Shown: positions 1 through 12,131 of the stretch, piece after piece
Layout of the letters: every line of letters begins with the position of its first letter
Numbering within the stretch: position 1 is the stretch's first letter
Assembly (NCBI GenBank): GCA_002633005.1
Contig: NMRA01000571.1
Coordinates: 614-64,613, forward strand
Direction of reading: 5' to 3'
From: Phoronis australis
Lineage: Eukaryota; Phoronida; Phoronidae
DNA: 64,000 nt
Translations under genes and position numbers: made by a program
The notes under the pieces: model-generated
What the model saw: only the letters and a program-made list of their open reading frames with translations
Told to the model about the DNA's origin: nothing
Databases searched by the model: none

Positions 1-335
1 CATCATCATCACCATCATCATCACCATCATCATCATCATCACAACCATCTCCATCTTCGTCATTACCATCATCACGATCATTATCATCACCACCATCGTC
101 ATTTTCATCATCACCATCATCATCACCACCATCATCATCACCACCATCTCCATCTTCGTCATTACCATCATTACGATCATTATCGTCACCACCATCATCA
201 TTTTCATCATCACTATCATCATCATCACCACCACCATCATCATCTTCGTCGTTAACATCATTATGATCATTTTCATCACCACCTTCATCATCACCACCAT
301 CATCATCACCACCGTTTTCATCTTCGTCATTATGA
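1..335. repeat. CAT/CAC trinucleotide simple repeat
   Basis: Almost pure CAT/CAC/CGT trinucleotides with short interruptions, starting at the window edge, so the array probably continues upstream. The open frame at 263-478 is a by-product of the repeat and is not called as a gene. Confidence 0.95.
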
Positions 336-3267
336 TCACTATCACCCCCACCATTCATCAGTTTCGTGTTTTGCACCATAATCATCTTCGTCATCACAGT
401 GGCCGTAATCATCACTCCCATTTAGTACTAACCATTCTTTTCACGACCATCACTGAACGTTATTTCATTGCGCTGTAGTTGTAAACGATGCAAGTCGTGC
501 ATTTCCATTGACCGATCTGGTTATGAATACCGGATGACTATCGCGAGGGCGTTTAATTTTCTTTGGACTTGCCCATCTTTGATACTAAAATCATGCACAC
601 TTGTCCACGTGCCAACACTCGTATTTACTGTTCTGATCGGATGGGGCGTAAACTGGAAATCTTTTTTTGTCTTTTTTCATCGAAAACCTGAGCAGGCAGT
701 TTACACAACCTTCGTAAAAGAAGCGTTCTTTATATAACAATATTTTACAAATAACTGCTGTCTTCAAATTTGTTTTCAAATATAACATCTCTGGAGCTAA
801 TGCTTCAAAGTGACATGACACCCTTTTCAAATGTTGATAAGTTACTTAGTCTCGTTCATAGACATGTATCTCCCATTCCACATACTTTTATTTTCATTTT
901 GATCTTTAATTTTTAGAGACTTCATTTGGTGTTGTTTCTAAAGTTAAATTTTGACATTTTCCACTGATTGCAGGCTCATTGTCAAAAACTCTTTCACGCC
1001 AGTGTTCACAAAAACATGACACGCAAGCAATTAGCAAATTAATTTTGGGGTATTTTTCATAATAATATAACAATTACAACGTGCTTTACCTTTAGTTGTC
1101 AGATATCCATCGTGTTTAATATTGTTCCACCTACATAATGGGAAAATGGTGATAATAAAAACAACCGCATACGAATAGTGTGCTTGGTGCGGCTCTGTTC
1201 TCCGGAAGTGCTAAGTGCGAAGATGCCGTAAGTTGTCGGGTTTCAAAGGTGCAATGTTTAACAAAATCCTGTCACAAAATTCCCGGTGTTTATGCCATAC
1301 GTTTCCCTTTCCGACTGTGCGGTAAAACTGTCATAACTTTACTAATTTTGGATTGATATTTGTGTAACAACGTCACGTGATTGCGGGTTGCTCACGCTTT
1401 GGAGACAAGTATGCAAACATTCGCCATCCGGACTGCCGTTGCTCATCACGGTTAAGACTCAACGGTTCTTGCAAGCTGTCTAGATAGGATACAGAGGTGA
1501 AGTCAAGAACAGCAGCAAGATGAAACTTTTTGGAAAGTCAGCCACCGTGCCTAAACGCAAGATGTCGTGACATCTGCCAGTATTAAAACTCGACTCCATT
1601 ATGAAAGATTTTGCTTCAGGGGCGTGTCTTATTAAATTTCATTGCTCAACGCCAATAGCTTTTGTTCTTAATAATGAGAAGGCGATTTTACGTGGCAGTA
1701 GCCAATCGGTGTTAAATGTTCAGGATGAGGTCGCAAAAACGCTGTTACATTACGTTTTCGTTTCATGCCATTTACGATTTTTTCTTGAAAATCATAAAAA
1801 TTCCATTTGCTGTAATTTTGCTAAGGATGAGAAGAATGGGCCAAGGGGGAAACAACTTTCATTTTTTCGTTGAACACGCTCAAAAATGAAGCAAAATCCC
1901 ATTCAAAGCCTTCAAAAACAGTGTAAAACTTCAAATACCCAGCAACGTCGACACACCACTGAGAGACCACTTTCTAATGAAACTGGGGATGCAAATTAAA
2001 CCGTGGCTAAAAAAAACAATAAGATGAAACAGGCTACTGTTCTTACAATCGGAAGACCAAGCTGTATTCCCCACCCTACACTGTATGTGCATGTATTCCG
2101 GCCCATGTCCGAAATAATTGGGAGTTTTCAAAAAAATATTTTACTCCAATGTTTCGCATATGCATGTTCCCTGCTAATGCATCATTGTTGTCAATCTTGA
2201 AAGATAAAAGCAGGATTCCACTGTAAACTCACGCTGCCTATCTCACAAATTGGACTTTATGGTCCTTGCTGGGTGGTCTTTTGCCACAGCTGCTGTGTAA
2301 TCCGGTAAATGCAGACTTTGAAAGGAGTTTTCAATTTTTTTTCAAACTTTTGGGAATGTCGATGGTTACAGAGCGTTATTTCGTTTTAAAAAACTGGACA
2401 GGAAAGTCGTTTTTAGTATCTGTTAATAGGCCAAGACCGGAGTTGGAATATTGGATATTGGTTTCACCCATCCATACGGATTTCTGTCTATGAAACTGAG
2501 TGCACTTTACAGCCTTGACAGTCAGAGAAATATTACAAACAAATAAGTCTCACTCACATCATATTGAAAAAATGACTTTCTGGTGGTACCCAAGTGTTGA
2601 AGCATGCGCATACAGGTGTACACCTGATTCCGGATGTGGGCTCTGCTTCACATACTTTGTAGGCACATACACTGTCTTATTTATTTCAAACCTATCGGCG
2701 GCGTTACTACACCGTGTGAAGTTTTTAACAACGGTTCCGCTGGGTTTTTGAAGCCGCGGCCCGGAGGACCGACTACTTAATTAATTTTCGGTCCCCGAGA
2801 AAATCACCCGTCATTTAAACCTAATTAATTTGACTTCATTGGATGAAAATTGCAGCAAAGACGTATGCGTTGAAATTTGTACTTACCAGGTTTGAAGTCT
2901 ACCACAACCTCTCAATAAAACACAACAAATTTATTTTTTAAAATAACCGTTCTTTTCTTGTACACATAACTTTGAAAAATACTTTTTAGTTAACAGTTTG
3001 TTTTTTCAAACTGTATTTATTGGTGAAATTACAGTTTGTCGGTTCCTCGTACTCTGCAATTCCTTGAAGAGCAGACGAGACGATTACACTCTGACGTGAA
3101 CGGCATTTGTAAGGTTGGTAGGTCTTTGATTTGATTTGGTTGCATTGTTTTCTTTTCAGTTTTTGGCTTTCACTCTTGCCGAATCGACTGCCTTAATTGC
3201 AAAAACAGGGAAAAGCCAGCCGAGCTCAAGGCCCAACCTATTGGTCCTACAAGTCAGCGGATCAACG
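336..3267. other. No recognisable gene
   Basis: AT-rich sequence with only short open frames (under about 90 codons), none with recognisable motifs or convincing splice context. I see no clear transposon termini here. A G/C hairpin follows at about 3268-3296. Confidence 0.6.
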
Positions 3268-3296
3268 GGGGGTTAAGGGGGTTTAACCTCCCCCCT
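3268..3296. repeat. G/C-rich hairpin
   Basis: A run of Gs followed by TTAA, a short G loop, then TTTAACC and a run of Cs forms a small perfect-looking inverted repeat. It resembles the G-rich cores of the short TIR elements elsewhere in the window (18,208; 19,138; 38,541). It may be a fragment of that family. Confidence 0.4.
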
Positions 3297-3550
3297 TGGG
3301 ACACGATCAAAAAATAAAAAAAAAACAAAAAGCGTCGCCAGCATAACGAAAATGGCACCGTCAGCGAGTGTAAATCCCAAGGAAACCACCTTGAAAAAAA
3401 CTGAGACGTTCACCCTGAAAAATATAATTTCTTTGAATTGTGATTGCGGACACGCAGGGAAACAGCGAGTTCGAGTTTTCGTGACTCCTCACCAAGTCGC
3501 GCGGAGTTCAATTGTGTGCGTGCTTCCGTCTGAAGTAGCTAAGCATTTTG

Positions 3551-3596
3551 ATGGATCCACCGCGGAAAAAGCAAAGATCAATAGCCGATTTTTTTA
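3551..3596 (+). CDS. Candidate first coding exon with a PIP-box-like motif
   Basis: An ATG opens a short frame reading MDPPRKKQRSIADFF, directly followed by AG|GTAACT, a good splice donor. Q-x-x-I-x-x-F-F preceded by basic residues matches the PCNA-interacting (PIP) box pattern. Short basic Q..I..FF N-termini also occur in hAT/ZMYM-type transposase proteins, and a DUF4371-like remnant of that family lies at 22,982. No second exon could be found, so this is a first-exon candidate or a transposase relic, not an established gene. Confidence 0.25.
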
Positions 3597-3599
3597 GGT

Positions 3600-4496
3600 A
3601 ACTAGCGTCTTTACTCTAAGATATGTTTTGATATGATTAGAGAAAATATTAAGGCACTGCAACCCTGACATTCAGGCAAATCAACGTGCTACGTTTTTAC
3701 CTCATGTGTTATGACACGTGACTACCGGGTGTGACGTACAGCCAGATAAAGACTCTCTAGGTCAGATGGCAGGCGGCAAGCGGTTCTTGGCTGAACTGTA
3801 TAGGTGTTTTTCTCTCACTCGTGCAACCTGTGTTCAAATTCCAGGAACAATCGAATTTTTCTTCATCTGTCTTTTGTAACTTGAATTTGACTGGTGAAAA
3901 ATAAAGTTATCTTGCGCAATAAATATGCATTACACATGGCACGTATTTATTTTAAAAACATATAAACACATTTTCCAATCCCTTGTGAGGGCTGTAATGG
4001 AAAGCACTGTGGTTTGGTTGACCGCGTACTCGAACAGTGTACAGTATCAGAGATTGCGTGCGGGCAGTATGTTCTCAGCAAGTCTTGTGGCACTCTCGCG
4101 GATGTGTTCAACAGGCCTCCTAGATATCCATTTCAGCCCCGCAAAAGGATCTCTGTTGCAGACCTCAGCACTGACCTTGTTCACTACCCGCAATAAGAAT
4201 CACTGCCGTCTTCTATACCGGAAATTTTCGCAGAAAGACCCACCCACATGAGGTTTATTTGGTGTTACAACTTCGGGATTCAAGTGTTCAGATATTGGGA
4301 AGTTTATTCGGAAAATTTCATCTGAAAGTCAATTCAGTGTCTAATGCTGCACATTACAAATGAGTCATTACTCAGCTCTGTGGAGACTTTTTTCGCAGTC
4401 AAACCACAGATAATAGACTGATTCGCAACTCCAACATTTTTACATGGAATTTCTCACCAGAAACGCTACTTTCCGCTTCGTGAACAGACGACTTAC
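3600..4496. other. No recognisable gene
   Basis: The longest frame is about 108 codons (3925-4251, +) and shows no motif, signal peptide or splice context. Nothing else is recognised. Confidence 0.5.
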
Positions 4497-4742
4497 TTGC
4501 AGGAAGTACAATGGTTATACACACCTAGTGACTTCCAGTAGTTGGTCTCGCGATTTTGTCCGCTAACAATACACAGAGTTGGCGGTCCATGTACTATGTC
4601 TATGGTCAAATCGACTTGATCACCATTTTTCAAATCATATATCCAAGACAACAGATTTGCAACTCCGGTATTTTCTTTTCGAGTTCCTAGAGGAGGCGCC
4701 ACTCTCTTGCAATGCTTATTTGTTAAGCAAATGACGTACTTG
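4497..4742 (-). CDS. Orphan exon-like ORF, symmetric phase
   Basis: On the minus strand a frame of 246 nt is bounded by an acceptor (ACTTACAG|C) and a donor (AA|GTAAGT). It begins with one nucleotide of a codon and ends with two, so it could be inserted or skipped without changing frame. It encodes cysteine-containing sequence including GDQVDLTIDIVHGPP. I do not recognise a family and see no neighbouring exons. Unlike the adjacent duplicated block, it has no obvious counterpart upstream of copy B. It could be an exon of an unseen minus-strand gene or a chance open frame. Confidence 0.25.
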
Positions 4743-5643
4743 CTGTAAGTACTACGTGTGTCACACCACAAGTCTCTAGCGAATATGCGTCATCGCATCA
4801 AATAGTGTCGGTCGCGGTTTGTGTGCAAGATCACAGATTTTGTGCACTAACAGTGTAGTGAGTTGACCATTCATGGGACAATGCAGTGCAGCAACGCCGA
4901 AGGAAAACGTGTTGCCTGGAGGCGCTGTAATCGACTCTGCCACGACGAGGATAATGCCACCAAAATGTACATCGGGCGTGCCGTTGAGAAGGGTGAGCCT
5001 TTCACAACCAATGTCCCAACGGTAGGGTTCGTAGGACTAATTGCATTCCAGAGTCAGCTAGTCCAGAATCCACACGAAAGCGTTCGGTAGATTAAGGACG
5101 GAATAAAACAAGGCTTGAAATTTTCCTCTTTTTGGTCTCGATTTCCTCGTATTTGATTTCCAGTTTCTTTTTTTTTTGCTCTTTCTATCAATATTTTGAC
5201 TTTTTTCATGCAAAAAGGTTTATTTCACTTAAATTTTAAAACACAAAAATATTTCTATCACACAAACCTGTTTATTTGTGGATCGATACATTACCTGGAA
5301 AATTTTCCTCTTTTTTTGTCATTGGTCATTCCAAGGCCTGACGAATCCCTTCAAAATTATGATGTTTCTGGGGAAAAAACTGCTTAAGAGTGATTTTTAC
5401 GTAAGCTACCTATCAGGGGGTCGCTTTTTCGAGTTCATTCTCTGAACGTGTAGGTATCCTAAAAATCCAAATGCACTGTCTTCTTCAAATACAGCAGAGT
5501 ACTCCCCGGGTTACAGCAGCACAACATTGAGCTTTGAAACGTGTTATTACTGATATCATAAAATGTTTTGTATAATATTCAATTAGAAGCCCTGTTTCTT
5601 CTTCAATTCTGTTTTCAAGAATAATGAAGATAACATGAATTTT

Positions 5644-6152
5644 AAAAAATTCATGATTTCTGATTGTTATGATGATCTAGCTATCACCATGACCTGAACA
5701 CCATACTATGCTTTTGCTTGCAATGTTGTTTATAAGGTTGAATGTGACAACTGTAAGGAATTCTATATTGGACTCACAAAGACACGCCTCTGTGACAGGC
5801 TGAAAGAACATAACACCTCCGACAAAAGTAACATCTATAGGCATTGTGTTAGCAACAACCACCAAGCCAATTCAGTTAGTATTATTTGTAAAGAACCCAT
5901 AAAGGAATTACTGTACATCACGGAGTCATTGGCCATTCAGGACCAGCATGCTACAGATTCTCTCAATAACATGCAAAGCTCAGTGACCCTACAACTATGG
6001 TGATGACCTACTTACTATTCCCTGTATCTCTTGTTACTCTCATTTCAATACATCGATGGGACTCGACTGGTATTCGACACTTGCTGTGTTATTGTATGTA
6101 TTATCCTGATGATGACTTATGAATAGACGAAACGTTGAAGGAACATGAATTT
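5644..6152 (+). mobile_element. Penelope-like element 3' fragment (GIY-YIG endonuclease)
   Basis: A frame open from 5698 to the stop at 6001-6003 reads NVVYKVECDNCKEFYIGLTK and continues with a conserved R and a KEH segment. This matches the GIY-YIG nuclease domain at the C-terminus of Penelope-like retroelements (VYK...C..C...YIG.T...L..R..EH). It is followed by a CTGATGATG...CGAAACGTT tail typical of these elements. The reverse transcriptase part is missing, so this is a 5'-truncated copy. AACATGAATTT occurs on both sides (5632-5642 and 6142-6152), a likely target-site duplication. Copy B has no insertion at the equivalent place (about 21,340). Confidence 0.8.
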
Positions 6153-6475
6153 TTTTATTTTTTATTTGTGCGGCGGTTGTCCATTTTTTTATATTACTAT
6201 GGCCAAAAATGATGTAATATGCTTTTGAAGTGCGTAGTAAATAACTAGCAGTTTTATCGGATGTCGCCAGACATGTACTGAAGAGCGTACGTGACCAAGA
6301 CGTCGACGAAAAGTCGGAAACATTTGTCTACAGGTTCTGCACAGACAAACTGCCATACACTTGTTTGCAGGCATGCTTGAGAAAAATGATCACTTGCACT
6401 GACAAGACTTCTAGAGTGGAACTAAAAGTCACTCGAAAGATTCCGTATAGTTTGGTAGCAGCCCTTCGTTAACAA

Positions 6476-6565
6476 AAACTTCGTTGAAAACACGACTAGA
6501 CTTTTTGTTTGAAATCTTGATACAGCTTTCAAACAAAAATTTTAGTCGTGTTTTCAACGAAGTTT
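6476..6565. repeat. Long near-perfect hairpin
   Basis: Arms 6476-6514 and 6527-6565 are inverted repeats about 38 nt long with very few mismatches, separated by a 12-nt loop (TCTTGATACAGC). It could be a small foldback element or a hairpin RNA source. No equivalent was seen in copy B. Confidence 0.75.
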
Positions 6566-7560
6566 ACACCGGTATAATAGGAGCATGCGCGTTTCAGCGT
6601 TTCTTAACACTAACTATCTTCCACAAATTTTAGATGATGAAGAGGGGTGTTGAGTGTAATCCTACCCGGGTCCTCTGGTGTGCCGGAATCCAACCGAGAA
6701 CCAGTTACCATTACAATCTCAGGAAAGTCTCCTTTTGCGAGAATATTTTTGTATAAATGAGTATGGTAATATTTCATAGTTACCCTGATGAAACAAAGCA
6801 CAATTCTTCTTTTTGATTCATTCCACAATCAAACAGCGATTGCGTAATATTCAGAAATATTAGTTCTATGCTCATACTTGTTTTTAAGTGAATCAGTCGT
6901 GGCGTTTTCTTTAAAACCGCAATTCAGTATTTACAATTTTTCTTTCCCCGATTATACTTCCACGCACAGTTCTCTAAGAAACCACTAGGTGGTGCTTGCT
7001 ACAAATTTAAATATTCACGGTTTTAATGAGACGTAGCATCTTTAAGACTTCCACTTGACAATTCCTAAATGAAGGTTCAGACATGTAGTGAGTTATTAGT
7101 ACATTACAACCTAGAAGTAATTTATAGAAATTATCTTAATATCTAGAAGTACTCTGAAAGTCCTTGTATGTTTCCAAATAATTTCAGTTGTGTGGAGCGT
7201 AAGATCTAGTTTCTGACTTACGTCTTGAGTCACTTTTCATGAAATAGACCTCTGTTATGTTTTATCGGTGGCCAAATGGGTGAACGATAAGCCCGTAAAT
7301 TAGGTGTGTAAATTAACTTTAATTTACGCCCTCAAAAGTTAATTTGCGCTGCAAATAATTAATTTAGGCCAGTAATTATCGTTGGCCGAATGGATGAACG
7401 TTGGTAGTGTAAATAAATAATTAATGGGTAAATTAATTATTTGCGGTTTAAGTTAATTATTTAAATTAAAATAAATTTACGCGTGTAATGTGCGTGCGTT
7501 ACGTTCACCATTTTGTCTACAATACTATTTCAACGTAGCGGTTACTCTCATGTCTTATAG
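6566..7560. other. AT-rich non-coding stretch
   Basis: No gene seen. From about 7290 to 7480 there are repeated GTAAATTA/TTAATTA motifs in both orientations, giving several small palindromes. This stretch is not shared with copy B. Confidence 0.5.
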
Positions 7561-9122
7561 CTGGAGAGTTGCCAACCCCTCTCCATCCCCCCTATGGACG
7601 CAGCCAAAATGTAGTCCGTCAACGAGTCCTTTGTTGGGCGTTTCTTTCAACCCTCCCCCCTTACGACATCTTTGACACGCCGGTATGTTATCTTGCTGCT
7701 TGGTTGCTGTCTGTAGATGAGAACCACAGGTGATCAGGATATCTCCTTCCGTCAAGACAGCCTCTTCGCCTATGAAGCAGTGGAGTTGTCGCTGGTCCCT
7801 TATGAGGTTTTGGGTGAGTTTGGCTGATGGACACTTTTATATTAATTGAATCAGTGATACCATGGTGATACGGAAATGATTGATTGTTCCCTATAGTATG
7901 TTTTAAGTAATGTGTACCCACAAACTCAAGTAAAGCTATCTGTGGGTTTTCAATGTGTTAATTGTTGAGGAATTGTCAAAGGAATCTTATTTTTATGGAA
8001 AAAAATCCAAAGTTCCATAAAATGAATATGAAACGATGATTTGGAAAGTTGTAAAGGCGTTTTGAGATTTCATTAGGAACACGTACATAAAACGAAATTT
8101 GGCTGTGTTATTGATACCTGATTTGGTAGCAATGTAGCTTCCTTTTCTGTGACTAAGTTCTAATGGAAGATTGTTGAAAAATCACAAATCTAATTCACTT
8201 TTCAGTGAGTTAAGCCAAAAGCTGTGTAGATATTTTGCTAAATACAGTGTTTTCAGTAGGGATCTACATAACTGCAAGGGGCAACAAAACCGTACGTTCC
8301 ATCAGAAAATAAAACAACTGTTGATTTAAGCCACTTGTTGTTATAAAATGGCTGACTCAGAATAGAAATCAGTTCTAGACTTTATGAGAACTAACAGATC
8401 GTTATTGCGTCAGACCACACCCTCTAACTTACATGTATTAGACCACGCCCACTAACTTGATTCTCACGGCGAGTTTATTCTCAATCGCTTTAAATCTTGT
8501 ATGACCGTAAGGAGACCTCCTGGGGATTTATTGGGTCCAATTGTAATTCAAACAAAGGGTAAGAAACAATGATGTTGTTTTGAAAGGGTTTTTATAAAAA
8601 AACTTGCCGTTTTTTGACACGTGGTTTAAATAGCATTAACTACTCAGATTTTTTATGTGAGGCGGTACAGAGATACATTGTGATTGATTTCATGTCAAAT
8701 AGAAATGATTAATGTCACTGCCGGCTTGCAGAACTTTTGTAACTTTACAATTTTGAATTGGGTATATCCAAAGTATTTCTAGGTGGAAATGACGTGGTCA
8801 GCAAGAGGAAACCCCCATCTGTTGTTCTGTCTGAGTACTATGCTGCAAAAAGACGCACATGTGAATGACGGCAATGTACAATTAATTGAATACATTACTA
8901 GATTACATTCGGTCGTTATAGTCTTCAAATTCGATAAGCAGTGATGAGCGTAATTAATCAACTGAGATAATGGAGAACACAAATGAAAATCATACGTAAA
9001 CCCGCCTTTGCCCGTCAAACTAAGTTTTGTTGATCAAAGTGGATGTAAACGTACTTACAATGAATAAATAAAAATTCTCTGACGCCTGCTGTTCAGAAGA
9101 ATTTGAGGATGTAGGATACATT

Positions 9123-9450
9123 TTTGACCCTTGCGTGTGGAGAAAGTTTATTAAAATCCCTGTGAACGATACAAAAATATGTCAGTTTCAATACAAAGTG
9201 CTGCATAGGATCCTTTCTACAAAGGCTTGGTTATTTAAAATTAGTTATTTTGATTCTTGTACTTTCTGTGAGAACGAATGAAAGACAAATGAATACTATT
9301 TCGTTAGGCATTCTTTTTGGTATGAGATTGAGAGCCGGTTATCAGCAAAGGCACTTCGAACTCAATTTGGAAAAATGGCAATACTTTATGGAACTCGGTT
9401 TAAAAAAGAAAACAAAGTACTCAACTGGTTTCTATTGCACGCGAAATATT
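9123..9450 (+). pseudogene. LINE remnant (C-terminal zf-RVT-like region), copy A
   Basis: The frame ending at the stop at 9279-9281 reads FQYKVLHRILSTKAWLFKIS and then C-x-x-C-E, resembling the zinc-binding region after the reverse transcriptase in non-LTR elements (FQYK.LHRIL.T...L...C..C). After that stop the similarity continues in another frame. Copy B holds the same remnant at about 26,195-26,470, equally broken, so the insertion predates the duplication. Confidence 0.55.
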
Positions 9451-9480
9451 ATACATATATATATATATATATATATATAA
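9451..9480. repeat. (TA)n microsatellite
   Basis: A run of about twelve TA units. The corresponding place in copy B (about 26,475) has only ACGTATATAAC, so the array expanded in A or contracted in B. Confidence 0.9.
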
Positions 9481-11499
9481 AACTTTCAAAATTAAAAAGA
9501 ATGCCTTTATTTCAAATGTTTTTATTAATTATTCGAATATAAATTTCACTGCTGAGAAGTATATTCTAAAGCAAAAAAATAACAAACAAACTACAAGAAT
9601 TCTGGAAACCGTGGTAGTCTGTCTTAGCTGACTAAGCTATTCATTTACTGGTACATGCATATATTGCTCACTTAAAATTAATCTAAGTGGGACCTGCCCT
9701 AGGTGACTGACGTGTGTATGTGTATCATACAAAATCAAGTAGCTCAACACAATCGTTAGCATTTTCATAATGTTGTATTTGAATGACATTGCCGCAACAT
9801 TATTGATAACTATTTGTAATGTTATGTCTGAAGAATAAATGGTTAAAAGGTATAATAACAAGTGTCTCAATTTGTTTCTTACTGAAAGAAATGGCTTCAA
9901 GGACCGTGGAAGCCTCAAGACCCCAGAAATCAAAAAGTTGGGATGGTTCCTGTTTGATGGTAATTCTGTGATCGATTGCCAGGAATGCTGTTCAGGTGTT
10001 CTTTGAAGTTATTTTAGGTAAAGGATGCTCAGAAATTTAAATTTGCCCTCTGCTATCACGAATTTTCCGGGTAGGAAGTGCAGTAAGTTTTTGAGATCTT
10101 CCTTGTTTACCGCTTGATTTTCGTTGCAAATACAGGACTTTTCAGACGGGTGGAAATTGGAAAAATCTGGTTCGTCATAACATATTCTAAACTGTATTTC
10201 AGGAATCTATAGGGCAAAATTATTGGACCTGTTTTCTCCGTACTGGGACTGGGGCATTGGTGATTTTGGGTAAAAGCGTCAACATTGCATTTTTTCATTT
10301 TTATCATTTATAGCTTTCTAATGGACGTAGCAAGGCAAAATGGCCTAGCTTCTTAAATTTCTCTGTCCTAAGGAAAACCCATCGGGTGTGCTTGTTGTAA
10401 GTTATGAAGTTTTTCTGGTGTCTTGAGACAGAGACGTTACAACGATTTTTGTTGAACAAGACCAGCGATTGTACCAAGATCAACCTCTCGAACTGTGGCT
10501 TTAGTCCGCATTGAATGGCAGTTCGGTACTACTTGACCATGCTCGGCGCAAATGCCGTGACAAGACAACTTATCGAACCTTATATCAAGCCATAACAAAC
10601 TGTTTGTTATCACTCAGTCCAGGAATAGTTTCTAATTCAACAACAACAACTTCAGTGCCAGATTTATAGAGGAAGATGGTCAAAACTAAAACCTTGCTTT
10701 TGACGGAGGAGGTTTTTTATCCCCTTTATACCTTGGTCGGCGTCCATAAAGCATGAGCACTCTAGAAAGTCTGAGAGTGGACAGATACCAAATCAGCGCC
10801 TGTAGGCTGGTGATCGCAACCGAACCTCCGATGTTATAACAGTGTCAGCAATGTGTACTAGGTACCCTTTACTCCTGCATGGCTATGTGCTCTGTCTTCC
10901 AACCGAATATGATGTCGGTTCCAACTATTATTCAGAAGAGCGCAGCAATCCTTTGTTTTCAAAACTGGTCAAAGTTGTTGGATCTATGGTTGGTATATAA
11001 GATGGCTAACTCTAAAGTAAACCGACCTTATGCTATACACTGAAATGCGTGATATTTTGCCCGGGTACAAAAATACCCCTTGTATTCACAAAAATAACAA
11101 TAATGGAGAGAAATATTAATAAATGGCCTCGAAAGTTAGAAATTTTCCTTAAAGGCGGCATTTTTTTTACTTCCTCGGCTCTGCCGAGTTAAAAGGCTAA
11201 GGCATCTGATTGCTTCTCGATAACGATCGACTTCCGGCTAACTAACCAATCAGAGGTCTTAGCCGTTTGACTAAGCGCAATTGGTAAAGCCAGTCAAGTA
11301 CAAACACACCGATGAACTCAACTTGAGCTCTTCTAAGCGCATGTGCTCCTGTATGTTCGTCGTCTTTCGATTATTCACCGTGATATCACAACTAGTCATC
11401 TCATACGATATAGTATCACAAGTTGTCATATCATATGCTGTGATATTAAAACTTCTGATATGACTGGGGATTTCGCACNTCAGTTCCATAGACAGGGAG

Positions 11500-11533
11500 A
11501 ATAAAACGAAATCTCTTGCTGAAACATCAGTTG
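11500..11533 (+). promoter_or_regulatory. Core promoter of peptide precursor, copy A (TATA-like + initiator)
   Basis: AATAAAAC at 11,500-11,507 sits 29 nt before the A of TCAGTTG (11,527-11,533), the spacing expected between a TATA-like box and an initiator. Both elements and the spacing are conserved in copy B (29,756 and 29,782). The implied 5' leader is about 38 nt. Assignment is from spacing and conservation only. Confidence 0.55.
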
Positions 11534-11566
11534 ACTCACAAGACTCGCAACTGAACAGTACTGGAA

Positions 11567-12028
11567 ATGTTCTCCTCGGCAGCCTTACATGTCCAACCAA
11601 AGTTCTTGATTCTCATCATGTTGCTCTGTGGCGTTGCATCTGGTCTTTGGCAAGAAGAACAGGACAGACCACTGACTATGCATAACGACTTCCTCGTTTC
11701 GCCAATCCCTGATGAGGTGCAATCCAGACAATCCTCAAAGAAATTATGGGACGCTTTTGAAGATCTGCTTGAAGCTAAATACGGGAGAGGTGGAATTGTC
11801 GAGGTTGTCAACAAAAGAAAGCGGTTTGAAGATCTACGGGACGCAAAAAGAAGTCGAATAAGATTGAATGACAATGTAGGCAAAACGACACATTTTGAAA
11901 GTCTACAAGACGTCAAACGAAAACTACCGAATCCAATTGTCGGCAAAAGGAGACATCAGGAAGAGGCAAACGACAGGCCAAAGACATGGAACACTGCCGT
12001 CGGTAAAAGGTATATTTTGAAGGTCTAG
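11567..12028 (+). CDS. Candidate amidated-peptide (neuropeptide-like) precursor, copy A
   Basis: This 153-residue frame starts at the first ATG after the predicted initiator. Residues 12-26 (KFLILIMLLCGVASG) form a hydrophobic signal peptide, with likely cleavage before LWQEE. The rest is hydrophilic and repetitive. Units of 20-23 residues carry HFE-type spacers (RKRFEDLRDAKR, HFESLQDVKR) and hydrophobic ends before G-K-R. Intact amidation/cleavage sites are GKR at 126-128 (giving KLPNPIV-amide) and 146-148 (after TWNTAV). The equivalent sites at 82-84 (NKR) and 105-107 (GKT) are degenerate. No cysteines follow the signal. This is the general design of multi-copy neuropeptide precursors, but I do not recognise the family. 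It aligns without gaps to copy B over 142 residues. After residue 148 the frame slips and stops at LKV, although repeat-like sequence continues. Confidence 0.65.
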   Translation: MFSSAALHVQPKFLILIMLLCGVASGLWQEEQDRPLTMHNDFLVSPIPDEVQSRQSSKKLWDAFEDLLEAKYGRGGIVEVVNKRKRFEDLRDAKRSRIRLNDNVGKTTHFESLQDVKRKLPNPIVGKRRHQEEANDRPKTWNTAVGKRYILKV

Positions 12029-12131
12029 AAGATGCAACAAAAAAACAGACGTAAGGTATCAAAGCCTAAGAAGACACGTTGAAGATCTTCAAGATGGTGG
12101 CGAAAGACGTCGAAATAGAATGGAATTAGGG
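12029..12131 (+). pseudogene. Out-of-frame continuation of precursor repeats, copy A
   Basis: Past the stop, other frames still read repeat-like peptide: FEGLEDA across 12,014-12,036, and later RRHVEDLQDGGERR. These match the HFEDLxDA units upstream. The precursor was therefore probably longer and was truncated by small indels. A spliced or edited product is not excluded. Confidence 0.5.

Noticed and set aside
263-478. Open frame rich in Ile/Thr/His
   Set aside because: Produced by the CAT/CAC simple repeat; no splice context or domain.
11536-11946. Minus-strand frames opposite the two peptide precursors (also 29,705-30,070)
   Set aside because: Shadows of the plus-strand coding frames; the plus strand carries the signal peptide, repeats and promoter.
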